DNA of 64,000 bases from Bifidobacterium biavatii DSM 23969. Lineage in GTDB: Bacteria; Actinomycetota; Actinomycetes; Actinomycetales; Bifidobacteriaceae. The notes below the pieces were generated by a model, which saw only the letters and a list, made by a program, of their open reading frames with translations, was not told where the DNA came from and made no database searches. The position numbers and the translations under genes are program-made. Within the stretch, counting starts at the first letter, position 1. Each line of letters starts with the position of its first letter. The stretch lies in the NCBI RefSeq assembly GCF_000741165.1, contig NZ_JGYN01000017.1:1-64000 (forward strand), given 5' to 3'. Shown here piece after piece: positions 16,521-26,224 of this stretch.

Positions 16521-16608
16521 GCGTGGGGTTGGGATGTTCTATTCCCGACACGCTCCGGGCCGCTCGGCCAAGTCATACGGTCGAAAACGGCACATCCCAA
16601 CCCCACGC
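16521..16608. repeat. Inverted-repeat element with conserved 40-bp core, copy A
   Basis: Perfect 17-bp arms (16521-16537 gcgtggggttgggatgt, 16592-16608) enclose a 54-bp loop. Inside, 16544-16583 is identical to 49760-49799, beginning cccgacacgctccgggccgc and ending aagtcatacggtcg. The arms are unrelated to those of copy B. The core can fold further: cgac with gtcg outside and ggcc-gctc-ggcc inside. It lies between folD's end and rpsA's start. No T-run follows either arm, so it is not a standard terminator. Confidence 0.85.
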
Positions 16609-16715
16609 TCGTTAGTGCAAGACACGTTACGCAATACAGGTTCGAGTTACGCCCGCATGACGTAACAGCTGTGCGCAAGAGAGCGTGGGGCGGCGCTGGA
16701 ACTATCAACAAACTC

Positions 16716-17594
16716 TCAGCCGAGCTGGCGTTCGGCCATTTCGACGACGTTGGCGAGGAGCATGGCGCGGGTCATCGGGCCGACGCCGCCCGGGTTCGGC
16801 GAGTAGGCGTACGCCTTGTCGTAGCAGGCCTTGTCCACGTCGCCCTTGACGCGCCAGCGGCCGGCCTCCTCGTCGAAGACGCGCGAGACGCCGACGTCGA
16901 GCAGAATCGCTCCGTCCTTGATCATGTCGGGCTTGACGAATCCGGCGGAGCCCATCGCGGCGACGATTACGTCGGCGCGGCGCATGTGGTCGGCGACGTC
17001 CTTCGTGCCGGTGTGGCACAGCGTGACGGTCGCGTTGACGGCGCGGCGGGTGAGCATGAGACCGATGGTGCGGCCGATGGTGATGCCGCGGCCGAGCACG
17101 CACACCTCCTTGCCGTTGAGGTCGATGTCGTACGCGCCGAGCAGTTCGATGACGCCGCGCGGCGTGCACGGCAGCGGCGTGGTGATGTCACCCTTGACGT
17201 GCAGCACGAGTTCGCCGAGATTGTACGGGTGCATGCCGTCGGCGTCCTTGGCCGGGTCGATCAGGTCGATGATTGCGTTCTCGTCGATGCCCTTGGGCAG
17301 CGGCAGCTGCACGATATAGCCGGTGCAGGCCGGGTCGGCGTTCATGTCGCGCACGACGGCGGCGATGTCGTCGAACGTCACGTCTTCGGGCAGTTCGTGC
17401 TTGATGGAGCGGATGCCGATTTCGGCGCAGTCGGCGTGCTTGCCGGCCACGTACTTGACCGAGCCGGCGTCGTGGCCGACCAGCAGCGTGCCGAGGCCCG
17501 GTTCGATGCCTTGTTCCTTGAGCCGTGCGACGCGTTCGGCCAGATGCGCCTTAATATCCGCCGCCGTCTGCTTGCCGTCGAGTTTGATGGTCAT
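16716..17594 (-). CDS. folD: Bifunctional methylenetetrahydrofolate dehydrogenase/cyclohydrolase
   Basis: A 292-aa folate enzyme interconverting methylene-, methenyl- and formyl-tetrahydrofolate. Key segments are the active-site region [16 protein letters not shown] with the catalytic Lys in the VKY position, [13 protein letters not shown], the pocket Asp in DADGMHPYN, the NADP-binding [13 protein letters not shown] and the C-terminal [18 protein letters not shown] precedes the ATG at 17594; in-frame upstream codons lack support. Confidence 0.96.
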   Translation of the reverse strand: MTIKLDGKQTAADIKAHLAERVARLKEQGIEPGLGTLLVGHDAGSVKYVAGKHADCAEIGIRSIKHELPEDVTFDDIAAVVRDMNADPACTGYIVQLPLPKGIDENAIIDLIDPAKDADGMHPYNLGELVLHVKGDITTPLPCTPRGVIELLGAYDIDLNGKEVCVLGRGITIGRTIGLMLTRRAVNATVTLCHTGTKDVADHMRRADVIVAAMGSAGFVKPDMIKDGAILLDVGVSRVFDEEAGRWRVKGDVDKACYDKAYAYSPNPGGVGPMTRAMLLANVVEMAERQLG

Positions 17595-17700
17595 GTGTCG
17601 TCTCCCCTGTGTGTCGGTTCGTTGCCTTCGCATCAGGGTATCGTGGAGACAGTTAAAGGATTGTTTCGACATGTTCGGACGCGTACGAGGGAGCAGGGCA

Positions 17701-18849
17701 ATGAACATTCGCAGATCGCGCATAGGCAGGGCTGTTGCGGGCGCATTGGCCGCGCTGATGCTGGTAGCCGCGGCCGGCTGCGGCACGTCGAACGCTGCCA
17801 CGACGCCGACGCAGACGCCGCAGCAGGAGGAGCCGACCGGCCCGATCGAAGTGGTCGCCTCGATCAACCAGTGGGGTTCACTGGCCGAGCAGATCGGCGG
17901 CGACGACGTGTCGGTCACGTCGATTCTGAGTTCGACGGGCGTGGACGCGCATGATTTCGAGCCGAAAACCTCGGATGTGGCGAAGCTGTCCAAGGCGACG
18001 ATCGTGGTGGCGAACGGCGCCGGCTACGACTCTTGGGCCACCAAAAGTGTCGGCAAGAACACCGTCATCGTTTCCGCCGCCCAGACTGTAGGCGCGATGG
18101 AGGGCGACAACCCGCATCTGTGGTTCTCGAAGGACGCACGCAACGGCATGGCGCAGGAGCTGGTGAACGCGTTCTCAAAGGCGCTGCCGAGCAAGAAGAA
18201 AGATTTCACCAAGCGCTACAAGGAATGGCAGGAGCAGGAGAAGACAGTTGAAGAGAAGATGAAGGAATTCTCCTCCGCGAACGCCGACGCCACGTATGCA
18301 GCCACCGAGGCGGTCGCCTACTATCTGATGAGCGACATGGGCTTTGAAGACAAGACACCAAAGGGTTATGCGTCGTCGGCGGCCGCCGAGGGCGAAGCCG
18401 CCCCGGCCGATCTGCAGGAATTCCAGAAGCTGCTGGAATCGCACGGCGTGGATCTGCTGGTGAATAACACGCAGGAGGCTTCTGACGCGACGAACATGAT
18501 CACCGGCACGGCCGGGCGCGCGGACGTGCCGATCGTCGACGTGAGTGAGCAAATGCCGTCCGACGCCGCGTCGCTGACCGATTGGATCGACTCGCTGGTC
18601 GATGCGATCGCCGCCCATTTCACGACCGACTGCTCCGATTCGTCGACCGGTTCATCCGATGGCAAGGATAGCAATTCGGATGATGTCGCCTCGTGCCCGG
18701 CAACGACCGATGATACGGACAAGGACGGCGACAGCACCGATTCGTCGTCCGATGATGCCTCGAACGATTCGTCGAACGGCACGACAGACAGTTCCTCCGA
18801 CGACGATTCCACCCCGTCCAACGCGGGGCAGACTGATCCCGGCAAGTAA
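17701..18849 (+). CDS. Zinc/manganese-type ABC transporter substrate-binding lipoprotein
   Basis: A 382-aa lipoprotein of the ZnuA/TroA class. The signal peptide ends in the lipobox LVAAAGC (Cys about 26). The binding domain starts [17 protein letters not shown], with [13 protein letters not shown] supplying the first metal His, NPHLWFSKD the second, and the final lobe about residues 235-300. The last 80 residues are an unusual Ser/Asp tract with two Cys, whereas family members often carry a His-rich loop instead. GGGAGCAGGG precedes the ATG. The transport ATPase and permease follow, but with their own control region. Zinc is favoured because of the Zur-like site downstream. Confidence 0.88.
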   Translation: MNIRRSRIGRAVAGALAALMLVAAAGCGTSNAATTPTQTPQQEEPTGPIEVVASINQWGSLAEQIGGDDVSVTSILSSTGVDAHDFEPKTSDVAKLSKATIVVANGAGYDSWATKSVGKNTVIVSAAQTVGAMEGDNPHLWFSKDARNGMAQELVNAFSKALPSKKKDFTKRYKEWQEQEKTVEEKMKEFSSANADATYAATEAVAYYLMSDMGFEDKTPKGYASSAAAEGEAAPADLQEFQKLLESHGVDLLVNNTQEASDATNMITGTAGRADVPIVDVSEQMPSDAASLTDWIDSLVDAIAAHFTTDCSDSSTGSSDGKDSNSDDVASCPATTDDTDKDGDSTDSSSDDASNDSSNGTTDSSSDDDSTPSNAGQTDPGK

Positions 18850-18968
18850 CGGCGGGAATCAAGCAACAGACGTCGCAGTGCATTGCAGCGCAGTACGCAC
18901 AGGGCGGGCGATTCCGGAAACGGAACACCCGCCCTCTGTGTACTGCAGCCGACAGCAACACGCATTAT

Positions 18969-18983
18969 TGAGAATGATTGTCA
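18969..18983. promoter_or_regulatory. Zur-like operator overlapping promoter of znuCB-type genes
   Basis: TGAGAATGATTGTCA is close to the actinobacterial Zur consensus TGAAAATGATTTTCA. A cataat -10 element lies just downstream (18995-19000), so a bound regulator would block transcription of the ATPase-permease pair. The box is in the gap between the lipoprotein gene and the ATPase gene; no matching box is visible before the lipoprotein gene. Confidence 0.65.
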
Positions 18984-19048
18984 ACGTCATTTGTCATAAT
19001 CCGGCTGGATGCGCCGCATATTGCCGGCGCGCAAGGACAGGAAGACAC

Positions 19049-19942
19049 ATGATCACCAATCATTCGCAGGACGACTGCATCGTGTTCCGCGACGCCGCGG
19101 TAGCGCGCGGCGGACGCATCATCTGGCAGCACGGCGACTTCGCCATTCCCGCCGGATCCGTCACCGCCATCGTCGGCACGAACGGAGCCGGCAAAACCAC
19201 CATGATGAAGGCCGAGCTCGGGCTCATCCCCCTCGCCTCCGGATCGCTCACCGTGCTCGGCAAACCCGCCGGCGAGGCCAACAACCGCATCGGCTACGTG
19301 CCGCAAAGCTACGCTTCGGACATCGACTCCAACCTGACCGCCGAACAGTCGGTACTGCTGGGCCTGACCGGCACCCGATTCGGCATCCACCCGGTCACAC
19401 GCGCGCAGAAGGCCAAGGTGCACGAGGCGATGGCGTTCACCGGCATCGCGGACAAGGCGAAGATGCGCCTGTCGGAGCTGTCGGGCGGTCTGCGCCAACG
19501 TGTCGCCATTGCGCAGGCGCTCGTCTCCGACCCGAAGCTGCTCATGCTCGACGAACCGCTCGCCAACCTCGACCTGGCCAGCCAGCGCGCGGTCGTGCAC
19601 GTGCTCGCCCGGCTCAATCAGGAGCTCGGCATGACCATTCAGGTCGTCGCGCACGACCTCAACATGCTGCTGCCGATTCTGACCGGAGCGGTCTACCTGC
19701 TTGACGGGCATCCGCATTACGCGGCCATGAACCAGGTGCTCGACTCGGATCTGCTCACGCACCTGTACGGCACGCGCGTACAAGTCATCACCACGCCGCA
19801 GGGGGACATGTTCGTCACGCCCAGCGCCGACGAGCCCGAAGGCGTCGAGCAGGACACGCACGCGCCGAACGAGGTCGCGCAATTCCATCACCATCATGCG
19901 GACGCGTCCGGCGCAACGAACACCATGGGAGGCGCACGATGA
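19049..19942 (+). CDS. Metal ABC transporter ATP-binding protein
   Basis: A 297-aa ATPase that powers metal import with the downstream permease. Walker A GTNGAGKTT, Q loop YVPQSY, signature LSGGLRQRVAIAQAL, Walker B LLMLDEPLANLD and switch His VAHDLNM are intact. The C-terminal 45 residues add an acidic segment and a HHHH cluster (FHHHHADASG), which is unusual on an ATPase and could sense or hold metal. The chosen ATG at 19049 follows AGGACAGGAAG. Its last bases overlap the permease start as ATGA. Zinc is the likely substrate given the Zur-like box. Confidence 0.9.
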   Translation: MITNHSQDDCIVFRDAAVARGGRIIWQHGDFAIPAGSVTAIVGTNGAGKTTMMKAELGLIPLASGSLTVLGKPAGEANNRIGYVPQSYASDIDSNLTAEQSVLLGLTGTRFGIHPVTRAQKAKVHEAMAFTGIADKAKMRLSELSGGLRQRVAIAQALVSDPKLLMLDEPLANLDLASQRAVVHVLARLNQELGMTIQVVAHDLNMLLPILTGAVYLLDGHPHYAAMNQVLDSDLLTHLYGTRVQVITTPQGDMFVTPSADEPEGVEQDTHAPNEVAQFHHHHADASGATNTMGGAR

Positions 19943-20769
19943 TCGACTTTTCCTTCGACCCGGAATGGATGTACACGCTCACTGCGCCGTTCATGGCGAA
20001 CGCGTTCCTCGCCGGCCTGTGCATCGCGGTGGCCGCCGGCGTGATGGGATATTTCACGATCGCACGGCATTCAACGTTCGCCGCGCACGCGCTTGCGCAC
20101 ATCGGCCTGCCGGGCGCAACCGGCGCGGTGCTGCTCGGCCTGCCCGTCTCGCTGGGACTCGGCACGTTTGCATTGGGCGGCGCGCTGGTGATCGGTGCGC
20201 TCGGCAAGCGCGCGTCGCAGCGCGAGATCGCGACCGGCACGGTGCTCGCGTTCGCCACCGGTCTCGGCCTGTTCTTCGCGCGACTGTCCAGTTCGGCCTC
20301 GCAGCAGATGCAGTCGATCCTGTTCGGCTCGATCCTGACGATCACGACCGGCCAGATCGTCGGCTTCGCCATATTCGACGTGATCCTGCTGGCCGTGCTC
20401 GCGGTGATCTATCGACCGCTGCTGTTCAGTTCGGTCGACGAGCAGGTCGCGCAGGCCAAGGGCGTGCCGATCGGCGCGATGAACGTCGCGTTCATGGCGA
20501 TCATGGCCGGCGTGATCACGATCGCGGTGCCGGCCGTGGGCACGCTGCTTATCTTCGCGCTGGTGATCACGCCGGCGGCCACCGCGAACATTCTTGCCGG
20601 CACGCCGCTGCGCGCGATGTTGCTGGCGAGCGCACTGTGCCTGGCGGCGATCTGGGGCGGGCTGGTGCTGGCGGCCATGTTCCCCGCTCCCCCGAGCTTC
20701 ATCATCGTGACCCTGTCCACCCTGTTCTGGGCGGCGGCCAAAGGCTGGGACGCTATGCGGCGTCGGTGA
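19939..20769 (+). CDS. Metal ABC transporter permease
   Basis: A 276-aa ABC-3 family membrane protein with about eight helices. Typical features are FTIARHSTFAAHALAHIGLPGA and the coupling segment near DEQVAQAKGVP. It is translationally coupled to the ATPase gene (ATGA). It ends 17 bp inside the convergent ispF gene, a tail-to-tail overlap. Confidence 0.92.
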   Translation: MIDFSFDPEWMYTLTAPFMANAFLAGLCIAVAAGVMGYFTIARHSTFAAHALAHIGLPGATGAVLLGLPVSLGLGTFALGGALVIGALGKRASQREIATGTVLAFATGLGLFFARLSSSASQQMQSILFGSILTITTGQIVGFAIFDVILLAVLAVIYRPLLFSSVDEQVAQAKGVPIGAMNVAFMAIMAGVITIAVPAVGTLLIFALVITPAATANILAGTPLRAMLLASALCLAAIWGGLVLAAMFPAPPSFIIVTLSTLFWAAAKGWDAMRRR

Positions 20770-21244
20770 CGGCGGTCACTAAGGCCGTGGCGATGGCGGC
20801 GATGCCTTCGCCGCGGCCGGTGAAGCCCATACCGTCGGTGGTAGTGGCGGTCAGGGAGACTTGGCAACCGACGGCTCGCGATAGCGCACTCTCCGCTTCG
20901 GTTCGCCGTGGGCCGATTTTCGGCCGGTTGCCGACGAGCGCGACACTGGCGGAGGACGGCGCGAACCCGTGCGCATGCAGATATTCGACGGTTTCGCGCA
21001 GCATGTCGGCGCCGTGCCGGCCCGCGCCGGCCGACGACTTGCCCACGCCGAACAAGGTGCCGATATCGCCCAGATGCGCGGCCGACAACAACGCATCGAT
21101 CAGCGCATGGGCAGCCACGTCGCCGTCCGAATCGCCCTCGATACCGTTGCCGTCCCATTCGAGGCACGCCAGCCACAACGGACGATTTCTTGCGGGATCG
21201 GCGAACCGGTGCGCATCGAATCCTTGTCCTATTAGCATCGTCAT
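20753..21244 (-). CDS. ispF: 2-C-methyl-D-erythritol 2,4-cyclodiphosphate synthase
   Basis: A 163-aa enzyme of the non-mevalonate isoprenoid pathway. The zinc-binding start GQGFDAHRF, the EGDSDGDVAAHALIDALLSA core, AHLGDIGTLF and the C-terminal TTDGMGFTGRGEGI are all present. GAAAGGAAA precedes the ATG at 21244. The length is close to the usual 155-165. It overlaps the end of the permease gene on the other strand by 17 bp. Confidence 0.95.
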   Translation of the reverse strand: MTMLIGQGFDAHRFADPARNRPLWLACLEWDGNGIEGDSDGDVAAHALIDALLSAAHLGDIGTLFGVGKSSAGAGRHGADMLRETVEYLHAHGFAPSSASVALVGNRPKIGPRRTEAESALSRAVGCQVSLTATTTDGMGFTGRGEGIAAIATALVTAVTDAA

Positions 21245-21314
21245 CGACGTTTCCTTTCCGGCCGGCCCGTCACGCGGCGGTACGGAGCTTGCCTGAGCAT
21301 GATACGGACAAATA

Positions 21315-21353
21315 AACAAAAAAACGGTCCGCGGCATGTCGACCGCAGACCGT
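21315..21353 (-). terminator. Intrinsic terminator after carD
   Basis: acggtctgcgg pairs with ccgcggaccgt (one mismatch pair) around an eight-base loop. On the minus strand it is followed by a run of T (21315-21323). It lies just past the carD stop. Confidence 0.8.
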
Positions 21354-21367
21354 CATCATACGCGAGT

Positions 21368-21964
21368 TCAGCGCTTCTTGGACTTCTTGCCCTCGGCCTC
21401 GAGACGGGCCAGCGTATCCGCCGCAGGTTCCTCGGGAGCCTTGGTGTGATGCTTGTCGTCGCCGGGGCGGGGCTCCTCGTAGCCGAGGTTCACGTCGAGC
21501 AGGCGCTGCGCGTCCGCATCGTCGAGCTTCTCGCTCAGCGCGATCTCAGACGTGAGGATGGAACGGGCCTTGGTGAGCATGCGCTTTTCGCCGGCGGACA
21601 GGCCGTGGTCGTCCACGTCGCGCTGCGCGAGGTCACGCACGACCTCGGCAATCTTGTTCACGTCGCCAGTGGCGATCTTTTCGACGTTCAGCTTGTAGCG
21701 GCGGGACCAGTTCATTTCCTTTTCGATGATCGGAGTGCGCAGGATCTCGAAGACCTTGGCCACCTCGTTCGCGTCGACGATGTCGCGCACGCCGACCTTC
21801 TTGGCGTTCTCCACCGGCACGTTGATGACCAGTCCGTCCGAAGACAGCACGGACAGCTGAAGATACTCCCTCGTCACGCCCTTCACCGTCCGCTCGGTGA
21901 TGGCCTCCACCTTAGCCGCGCCGTGACGCGGATAGACAACCATATCGCCGACCTTGTAACCCAT
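21368..21964 (-). CDS. carD: CarD family transcription regulator
   Basis: A 198-aa global regulator that binds RNA polymerase beta and stabilises open promoter complexes, especially at rRNA promoters. The N-terminal Tudor-like domain ([20 protein letters not shown]) and the helical C-terminal domain ([17 protein letters not shown]) match the family. The last 40 residues are a charged tail ending KKSKKR, longer than in mycobacterial CarD. CGGAGG precedes the ATG at 21964. It is divergent from glgB. Confidence 0.95.
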   Translation of the reverse strand: MGYKVGDMVVYPRHGAAKVEAITERTVKGVTREYLQLSVLSSDGLVINVPVENAKKVGVRDIVDANEVAKVFEILRTPIIEKEMNWSRRYKLNVEKIATGDVNKIAEVVRDLAQRDVDDHGLSAGEKRMLTKARSILTSEIALSEKLDDADAQRLLDVNLGYEEPRPGDDKHHTKAPEEPAADTLARLEAEGKKSKKR

Positions 21965-22087
21965 GAATCCTCCGTACGAGCCTAAGACAAACCCGAACAA
22001 TTGTGGCATGTGGCGTGGACCTTGCCCAAAACGCCCGAAAATGACAAGCGACGCGCCAATAATACCCGTTTTTCGGCGAACCGGTTC

Positions 22088-22093
22088 TACACT
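22088..22093 (+). promoter_or_regulatory. -10 element eight bases before glgB start
   Basis: TACACT is followed by exactly eight bases and then the ATG. Transcription would begin at or next to the A of the start codon. No ribosome site is present. No clear -35 is visible. Confidence 0.5.
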
Positions 22094-22101
22094 TTGTTCT
22101 T

Positions 22102-24357
22102 ATGGCTACACACTCTCACATCAACGACGATATCCGTGCCGTGCCCGTGAACCAGGCTGACCTGGACGCGGTGAGCAACGCGGCGTTCTACAACCCCCAC
22201 GAGGTGCTCGGCGGGCATCTCGGCGAGGGACCGCAGGAGGGCACCGCGACAATCCGTGTGCTGCGCCCCCTAGCTAAGACGGTGACCATCATCACGCAGG
22301 ACGGCGAGACCAACGCCCCGCACGAGTACAACGGCATCTTCACCGCCGTCGTGCCGGCGTCGAAGAACGAGCACGGCTGGACCGTGCCGGACTACCGCGT
22401 GCGCACCGTCTACGGCAGTGGTGTGACCGTCGTGGAGGACGACCCGTATCGGTACCTGCCCACCATCGGCGAAATGGACACCTATCTGTTCGGCGAAGGC
22501 CGCCACGAGCGTCTGTGGGACGCGCTGGGCGCGCACGTCATGCGCTTCGACGATCCGATGGGCGGCGCGGACGGCGCCGCCGGCGAGCAGGTCGTCGGCA
22601 CGGCGTTCTCCGTGTGGGCGCCGAACGCGCATGCGGTGCGCGTGGTCGGCAACTTCAATTCGTGGGACGGCCGCCGCCATGCCATGCGCGAGCTCGGCTC
22701 CTCCGGCGTGTGGGAAATCTTCATCCCGGGCGTGCAGGCCGGCGAAGTGTACAAGTATGAGATTCTCAACGCCAACTACGAGTGGCAGATGAAGGCCGAT
22801 CCGATGGAACGCTCGCACGAGATCCCGCCGGCCACCGGCTCGATCGTCGTCGATTCCGTCCACCACTGGGACGACGCGGCATGGATGGACAAGCGCGCCA
22901 AGACGAACCCGCACGACGGCCCGGTGAGCATCTACGAGGTGCATGCCGGCAGCTGGCGCAAGGACGTGCACGACTACCGCGACCTCGCCGACAAGCTCGT
23001 GCCGTACGTCGAGGAAGAGGGCTTCACCCACGTCGAGTTCATGCCGCTGGCGGAACACCCGTTCTCCGGCTCGTGGGGCTATCAGGTCACCGGCTACTAC
23101 GCGGTCGACTCCCGACTCGGCTCTCCCGATGACTTCAAGTATCTTGTGGACCGCCTGCATCAGGCCGGCATCGGCGTGATCATGGACTGGGTGCCCGCGC
23201 ACTTCCCGAAGGACGCGTTCGCGCTCGGCCGATTCGATGGCACGCCACTGTACGAGGATCCGGACCCGCTACGCGGCGAGCACCCGGATTGGGGCACCTA
23301 CGTGTTCAACTTCGGCCGCCGCGAGGTGCGCAACTTCCTAGTGGCCAACGCGAGCTTCTGGCTCAAGGAGTACCACGTCGACGCGCTGCGCGTGGACGCC
23401 GTCTCCTCGATGCTCTACCTCGACTACAGCCGCCAGCCCGGTCAGTGGCGCCCGAACATCTACGGCGGCCGCGAGAACCTCGAGGCGATCGACTTCCTCA
23501 AGGAAGCCAACGCCACCGCGTACAAGAACAATCCGGGCATCATGATGATCGCCGAGGAGTCCACCGCGTACCCGGGCATCACCGCGCCGACCGACGAGGG
23601 CGGCCTCGGCTTCGGCCTCAAGTGGAACATGGGCTGGATGCACGACACGCTCCAGTACCTGCACGAGACGCCGATCAACCGCAAGTGGCACCACGGCGAG
23701 ATCACGTTCTCCATGGTCTACGCGTACTCCGAGCACTACGTGCTGCCGATCAGCCACGACGAGGTCGTGTACGGCAAGGGTTCGCTGTACGGCAAGATGC
23801 CGGGCGACGACTGGCAGAAGTACGCGGGCGTGCGCGCCCTGTTCGCCTACCAGTGGGCGCACCCGGGCAAGAACCTGACATTCATGGGCAACGAGGTCGC
23901 CCAGTGGGGCGAGTGGAACCACGAAAACTCCGTCGACTGGGCGGCGCTCGACTGGCCGGATCACCGCGGCGTGCAGAAGCTCGTCGCCGACCTGAACGCG
24001 CTGTACAAGGCGTCCCCCGCGCTGTGGAGCCAGGACTTCGATCCGAAGGGCTTCCAGTGGCTGACCAGCGACGACGCCGACCACAACACGCTCAGCTTCG
24101 TGCGTATCGGCAAGGACGGCCAGCAGATGGTCGTCGTGGTCAACTTCTCCGGCGAGGCGTGGAGCGACTATCAGGTCGCGCTGCCCAAGGGCGGCAAGTG
24201 GCGTGAGGTGCTCACCACTGACGACGCGATCTACGGCGGCTCCGACATCCACAACGGCACGTTCGAGGCCGACCCGATCGAGTACCATTCGCGCGAATGG
24301 TCGGCGAAACTCACCATTCCGGCGCTGGGAGCTGTATTCTTGGAACCGACAGACTGA
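22102..24357 (+). CDS. glgB: 1,4-alpha-glucan branching enzyme
   Basis: A 751-aa GH13 enzyme that adds alpha-1,6 branches during glycogen synthesis. An N-terminal CBM48 pair (residues about 25-230, [18 protein letters not shown]) precedes the catalytic barrel. Nucleophile Asp is in [12 protein letters not shown], acid/base Glu in MMIAEEST, transition-state Asp in ISHDEV. The ATG lacks a ribosome site and lies eight bases after a TACACT box, suggesting a leaderless mRNA. It is followed 14 bp later by a two-component system, possibly read through. Confidence 0.96.
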   Translation: MATHSHINDDIRAVPVNQADLDAVSNAAFYNPHEVLGGHLGEGPQEGTATIRVLRPLAKTVTIITQDGETNAPHEYNGIFTAVVPASKNEHGWTVPDYRVRTVYGSGVTVVEDDPYRYLPTIGEMDTYLFGEGRHERLWDALGAHVMRFDDPMGGADGAAGEQVVGTAFSVWAPNAHAVRVVGNFNSWDGRRHAMRELGSSGVWEIFIPGVQAGEVYKYEILNANYEWQMKADPMERSHEIPPATGSIVVDSVHHWDDAAWMDKRAKTNPHDGPVSIYEVHAGSWRKDVHDYRDLADKLVPYVEEEGFTHVEFMPLAEHPFSGSWGYQVTGYYAVDSRLGSPDDFKYLVDRLHQAGIGVIMDWVPAHFPKDAFALGRFDGTPLYEDPDPLRGEHPDWGTYVFNFGRREVRNFLVANASFWLKEYHVDALRVDAVSSMLYLDYSRQPGQWRPNIYGGRENLEAIDFLKEANATAYKNNPGIMMIAEESTAYPGITAPTDEGGLGFGLKWNMGWMHDTLQYLHETPINRKWHHGEITFSMVYAYSEHYVLPISHDEVVYGKGSLYGKMPGDDWQKYAGVRALFAYQWAHPGKNLTFMGNEVAQWGEWNHENSVDWAALDWPDHRGVQKLVADLNALYKASPALWSQDFDPKGFQWLTSDDADHNTLSFVRIGKDGQQMVVVVNFSGEAWSDYQVALPKGGKWREVLTTDDAIYGGSDIHNGTFEADPIEYHSREWSAKLTIPALGAVFLEPTD

Positions 24358-24371
24358 AAGGCGGTTTCCAC

Positions 24372-25091
24372 ATGCTGAACACTTCCACCCGCTCCACCAC
24401 GCCGCGCACCGTGCTGGTGGTCGAGGATGAACCCACCCTCGCCACCGCGGTCGCGCAGCGCATCACGGCCGAAGGCTGGACGGCTCGCGTCGCCTCGGAC
24501 GGCGCGAGCGCGGTGCAGGCGGCGAAGCAACTCAAGCCCGATCTGGTGATCATGGACATCATGCTGCCGGTGATGGACGGCCTCGAGGCGACCAAGCGCA
24601 TCGTGGCCGAACGCCCGGTGCCGGTGCTGATCCTGACCGCCCGCGACGACGAGGCCGACAAGGTGATCGGCCTCGGAGCCGGCGCGGACGACTACATGAC
24701 CAAGCCGTTCTCGATGCGCGAGCTGATCGCCCGCTGCAAGGCACTGCTGCGCCGTGTGGAGCGCGCGAAGGTCATCGCCAAGAACTCCGAAAACGAGAAG
24801 CTGCTCGATTTCGGTTCTCTGGTGATCGACCCGGCGCAGCGCATCGTGACGCTCAACGGCAATCAGGTGCACCTAACCCCCACCGAATTCGATCTGCTGG
24901 CCACGCTGGCCCGTAAGCCGCGTTCCGTGCTCACGCGCGAAAAGCTGCTCGAAGAGGTGTGGGACTGGGTCGATGCCTCCGGCACGCGCACCGTGGATTC
25001 GCATGTCAAGGCCCTGCGCCACAAGCTCGGTTCGGAAACGATCCGCACTGTGCACGGCGTCGGGTACGCGTTCGAGCCGCCGGCCCAGTGA
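24372..25091 (+). CDS. OmpR/PhoB family response regulator
   Basis: A 239-aa regulator. The receiver domain has the acidic pair VVEDEP, phospho-acceptor Asp in DLVIMDIMLPVMDG, Thr in LTARDD and Lys in YMTKPFS. The winged helix begins at about residue 145 (HLTPTEFDLLATLARKPRSV) and ends VHGVGYAFEPP. The start follows AAAGG and lies 14 bp after glgB. Its TGA overlaps a possible GTG start of the kinase gene. The signal sensed is unknown. Confidence 0.93.
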   Translation: MLNTSTRSTTPRTVLVVEDEPTLATAVAQRITAEGWTARVASDGASAVQAAKQLKPDLVIMDIMLPVMDGLEATKRIVAERPVPVLILTARDDEADKVIGLGAGADDYMTKPFSMRELIARCKALLRRVERAKVIAKNSENEKLLDFGSLVIDPAQRIVTLNGNQVHLTPTEFDLLATLARKPRSVLTREKLLEEVWDWVDASGTRTVDSHVKALRHKLGSETIRTVHGVGYAFEPPAQ

Positions 25092-25108
25092 GCGGCAGGA
25101 TACACGCG

Positions 25109-26185
25109 ATGACTGCAAAGTCGAATCGTCCGTCGGGCGCACGCCGCAAGGTGGTGCGCCCGATCGGTTTCTTCTCCTCGCTCAAGGTCGAATTGAGCGT
25201 GCTTATCGTCATCGCGACGCTCATCGTGTTCGTGATGGCGTGGATTCTGCAGAAGATCGGTTGGAGCGGATGGATGGCCATGCCGCTCACCCTGATCGTC
25301 GCGCTCGGCATCACCTACCTGTTCTCGCACGGGCTGACCGCTCCCCTGCGTCAGCTGCGCGACGCGGCGAATGCGATGGCCGACGGCGACTACACGGTGC
25401 GCGTGCACATGGGCACCGACAGCAACGACGAGATCGGCCAGCTGACGCGCGCGTTCAACGACATGGCCGAGGAGCTGCAGCACGCCGACCAGATGCGTCT
25501 CGACATGATCGCCAACGTGAGCCACGAATTGCGCACGCCGGTCTCCGCCTTGCAGGCGATGGTCGAGAACATGGCCGACGGCGTGGTCGAGCCCACACCC
25601 GCCAATCTGGAAGGCCTGCTCAACCAGACGCACCGGCTGAGCGACCTGATCGCGTTCCTGCTCGACCTGTCGCGCATGGAGGCCGGCGCGGCCAGCCTCA
25701 ACATCGAGGAATTCGATTTCCGCGACTTTCTGGACGAAACGATCGAACCCTTGGAGATCGCGGACGCGGGCCACGCGCACGAGATCCTGCTGCGCGTGGA
25801 CGACACCATCCGCATGGAGGGCGACCAGGACCGTCTGCGGCAGCTGTTCACCAACATCATCGCCAACGCGCTCAAACATTCGGCGGACGGCACCACCGTG
25901 CTCGTCGAGGCGCACGAGGACGACACGGACGGCATGGTCGTGACGAACGTGGTCAATTTCGGCTCGCAGATTCCGGAAGCGGAGCGCGCGGTCATCTTCC
26001 GCCGTTTCGTCAAGGGCAAGACCGGACCGGGCACGGAGTCGGGCGGCACCGGCCTTGGCCTGTCCATCGCCCGGTGGGCGGCCCAGCTGCATGGCGGCAC
26101 GGTGCGCGTCGTGGACGACAGGCGCGGCGCGGACTTCGAAATCCGACTGCCCAAACGTCACGAGACGAAACCGGCTCGTTCCTGA
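25109..26185 (+). CDS. Membrane sensor histidine kinase with HAMP domain
   Basis: A 358-aa partner of the OmpR-type regulator. Two helices near residues 28-75 with almost no extracellular loop lead into a HAMP domain (LTAPLRQLRDAANAMADGDY). Then come the HisKA box MIANVSHELRTPVSAL with its acceptor His, and an ATPase domain with N box IIANALKHS and glycine boxes GTGLGLSIARW. The lack of an outer sensor domain suggests it senses membrane state or a partner. ATG 25109 (GGCAGGA upstream) is preferred; a GTG at 25088 would overlap the regulator stop. Confidence 0.92.
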   Translation: MTAKSNRPSGARRKVVRPIGFFSSLKVELSVLIVIATLIVFVMAWILQKIGWSGWMAMPLTLIVALGITYLFSHGLTAPLRQLRDAANAMADGDYTVRVHMGTDSNDEIGQLTRAFNDMAEELQHADQMRLDMIANVSHELRTPVSALQAMVENMADGVVEPTPANLEGLLNQTHRLSDLIAFLLDLSRMEAGAASLNIEEFDFRDFLDETIEPLEIADAGHAHEILLRVDDTIRMEGDQDRLRQLFTNIIANALKHSADGTTVLVEAHEDDTDGMVVTNVVNFGSQIPEAERAVIFRRFVKGKTGPGTESGGTGLGLSIARWAAQLHGGTVRVVDDRRGADFEIRLPKRHETKPARS

Positions 26186-26224
26186 TCACGGGACGTCTTC
26201 GCACCCGGCGCATCCGATCGACCG

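Noticed and set aside
16521..16608. Rho-independent terminator for folD
   Set aside because: The 54-bp loop is far too long and no T-run follows either arm; the conserved core is unexplained by termination.
18602..19048. N-terminal extension of the metal ABC ATPase
   Set aside because: The frame is open further upstream through the end of the lipoprotein gene, but the Zur-like box and promoter lie inside it; the ATG at 19049 is used.
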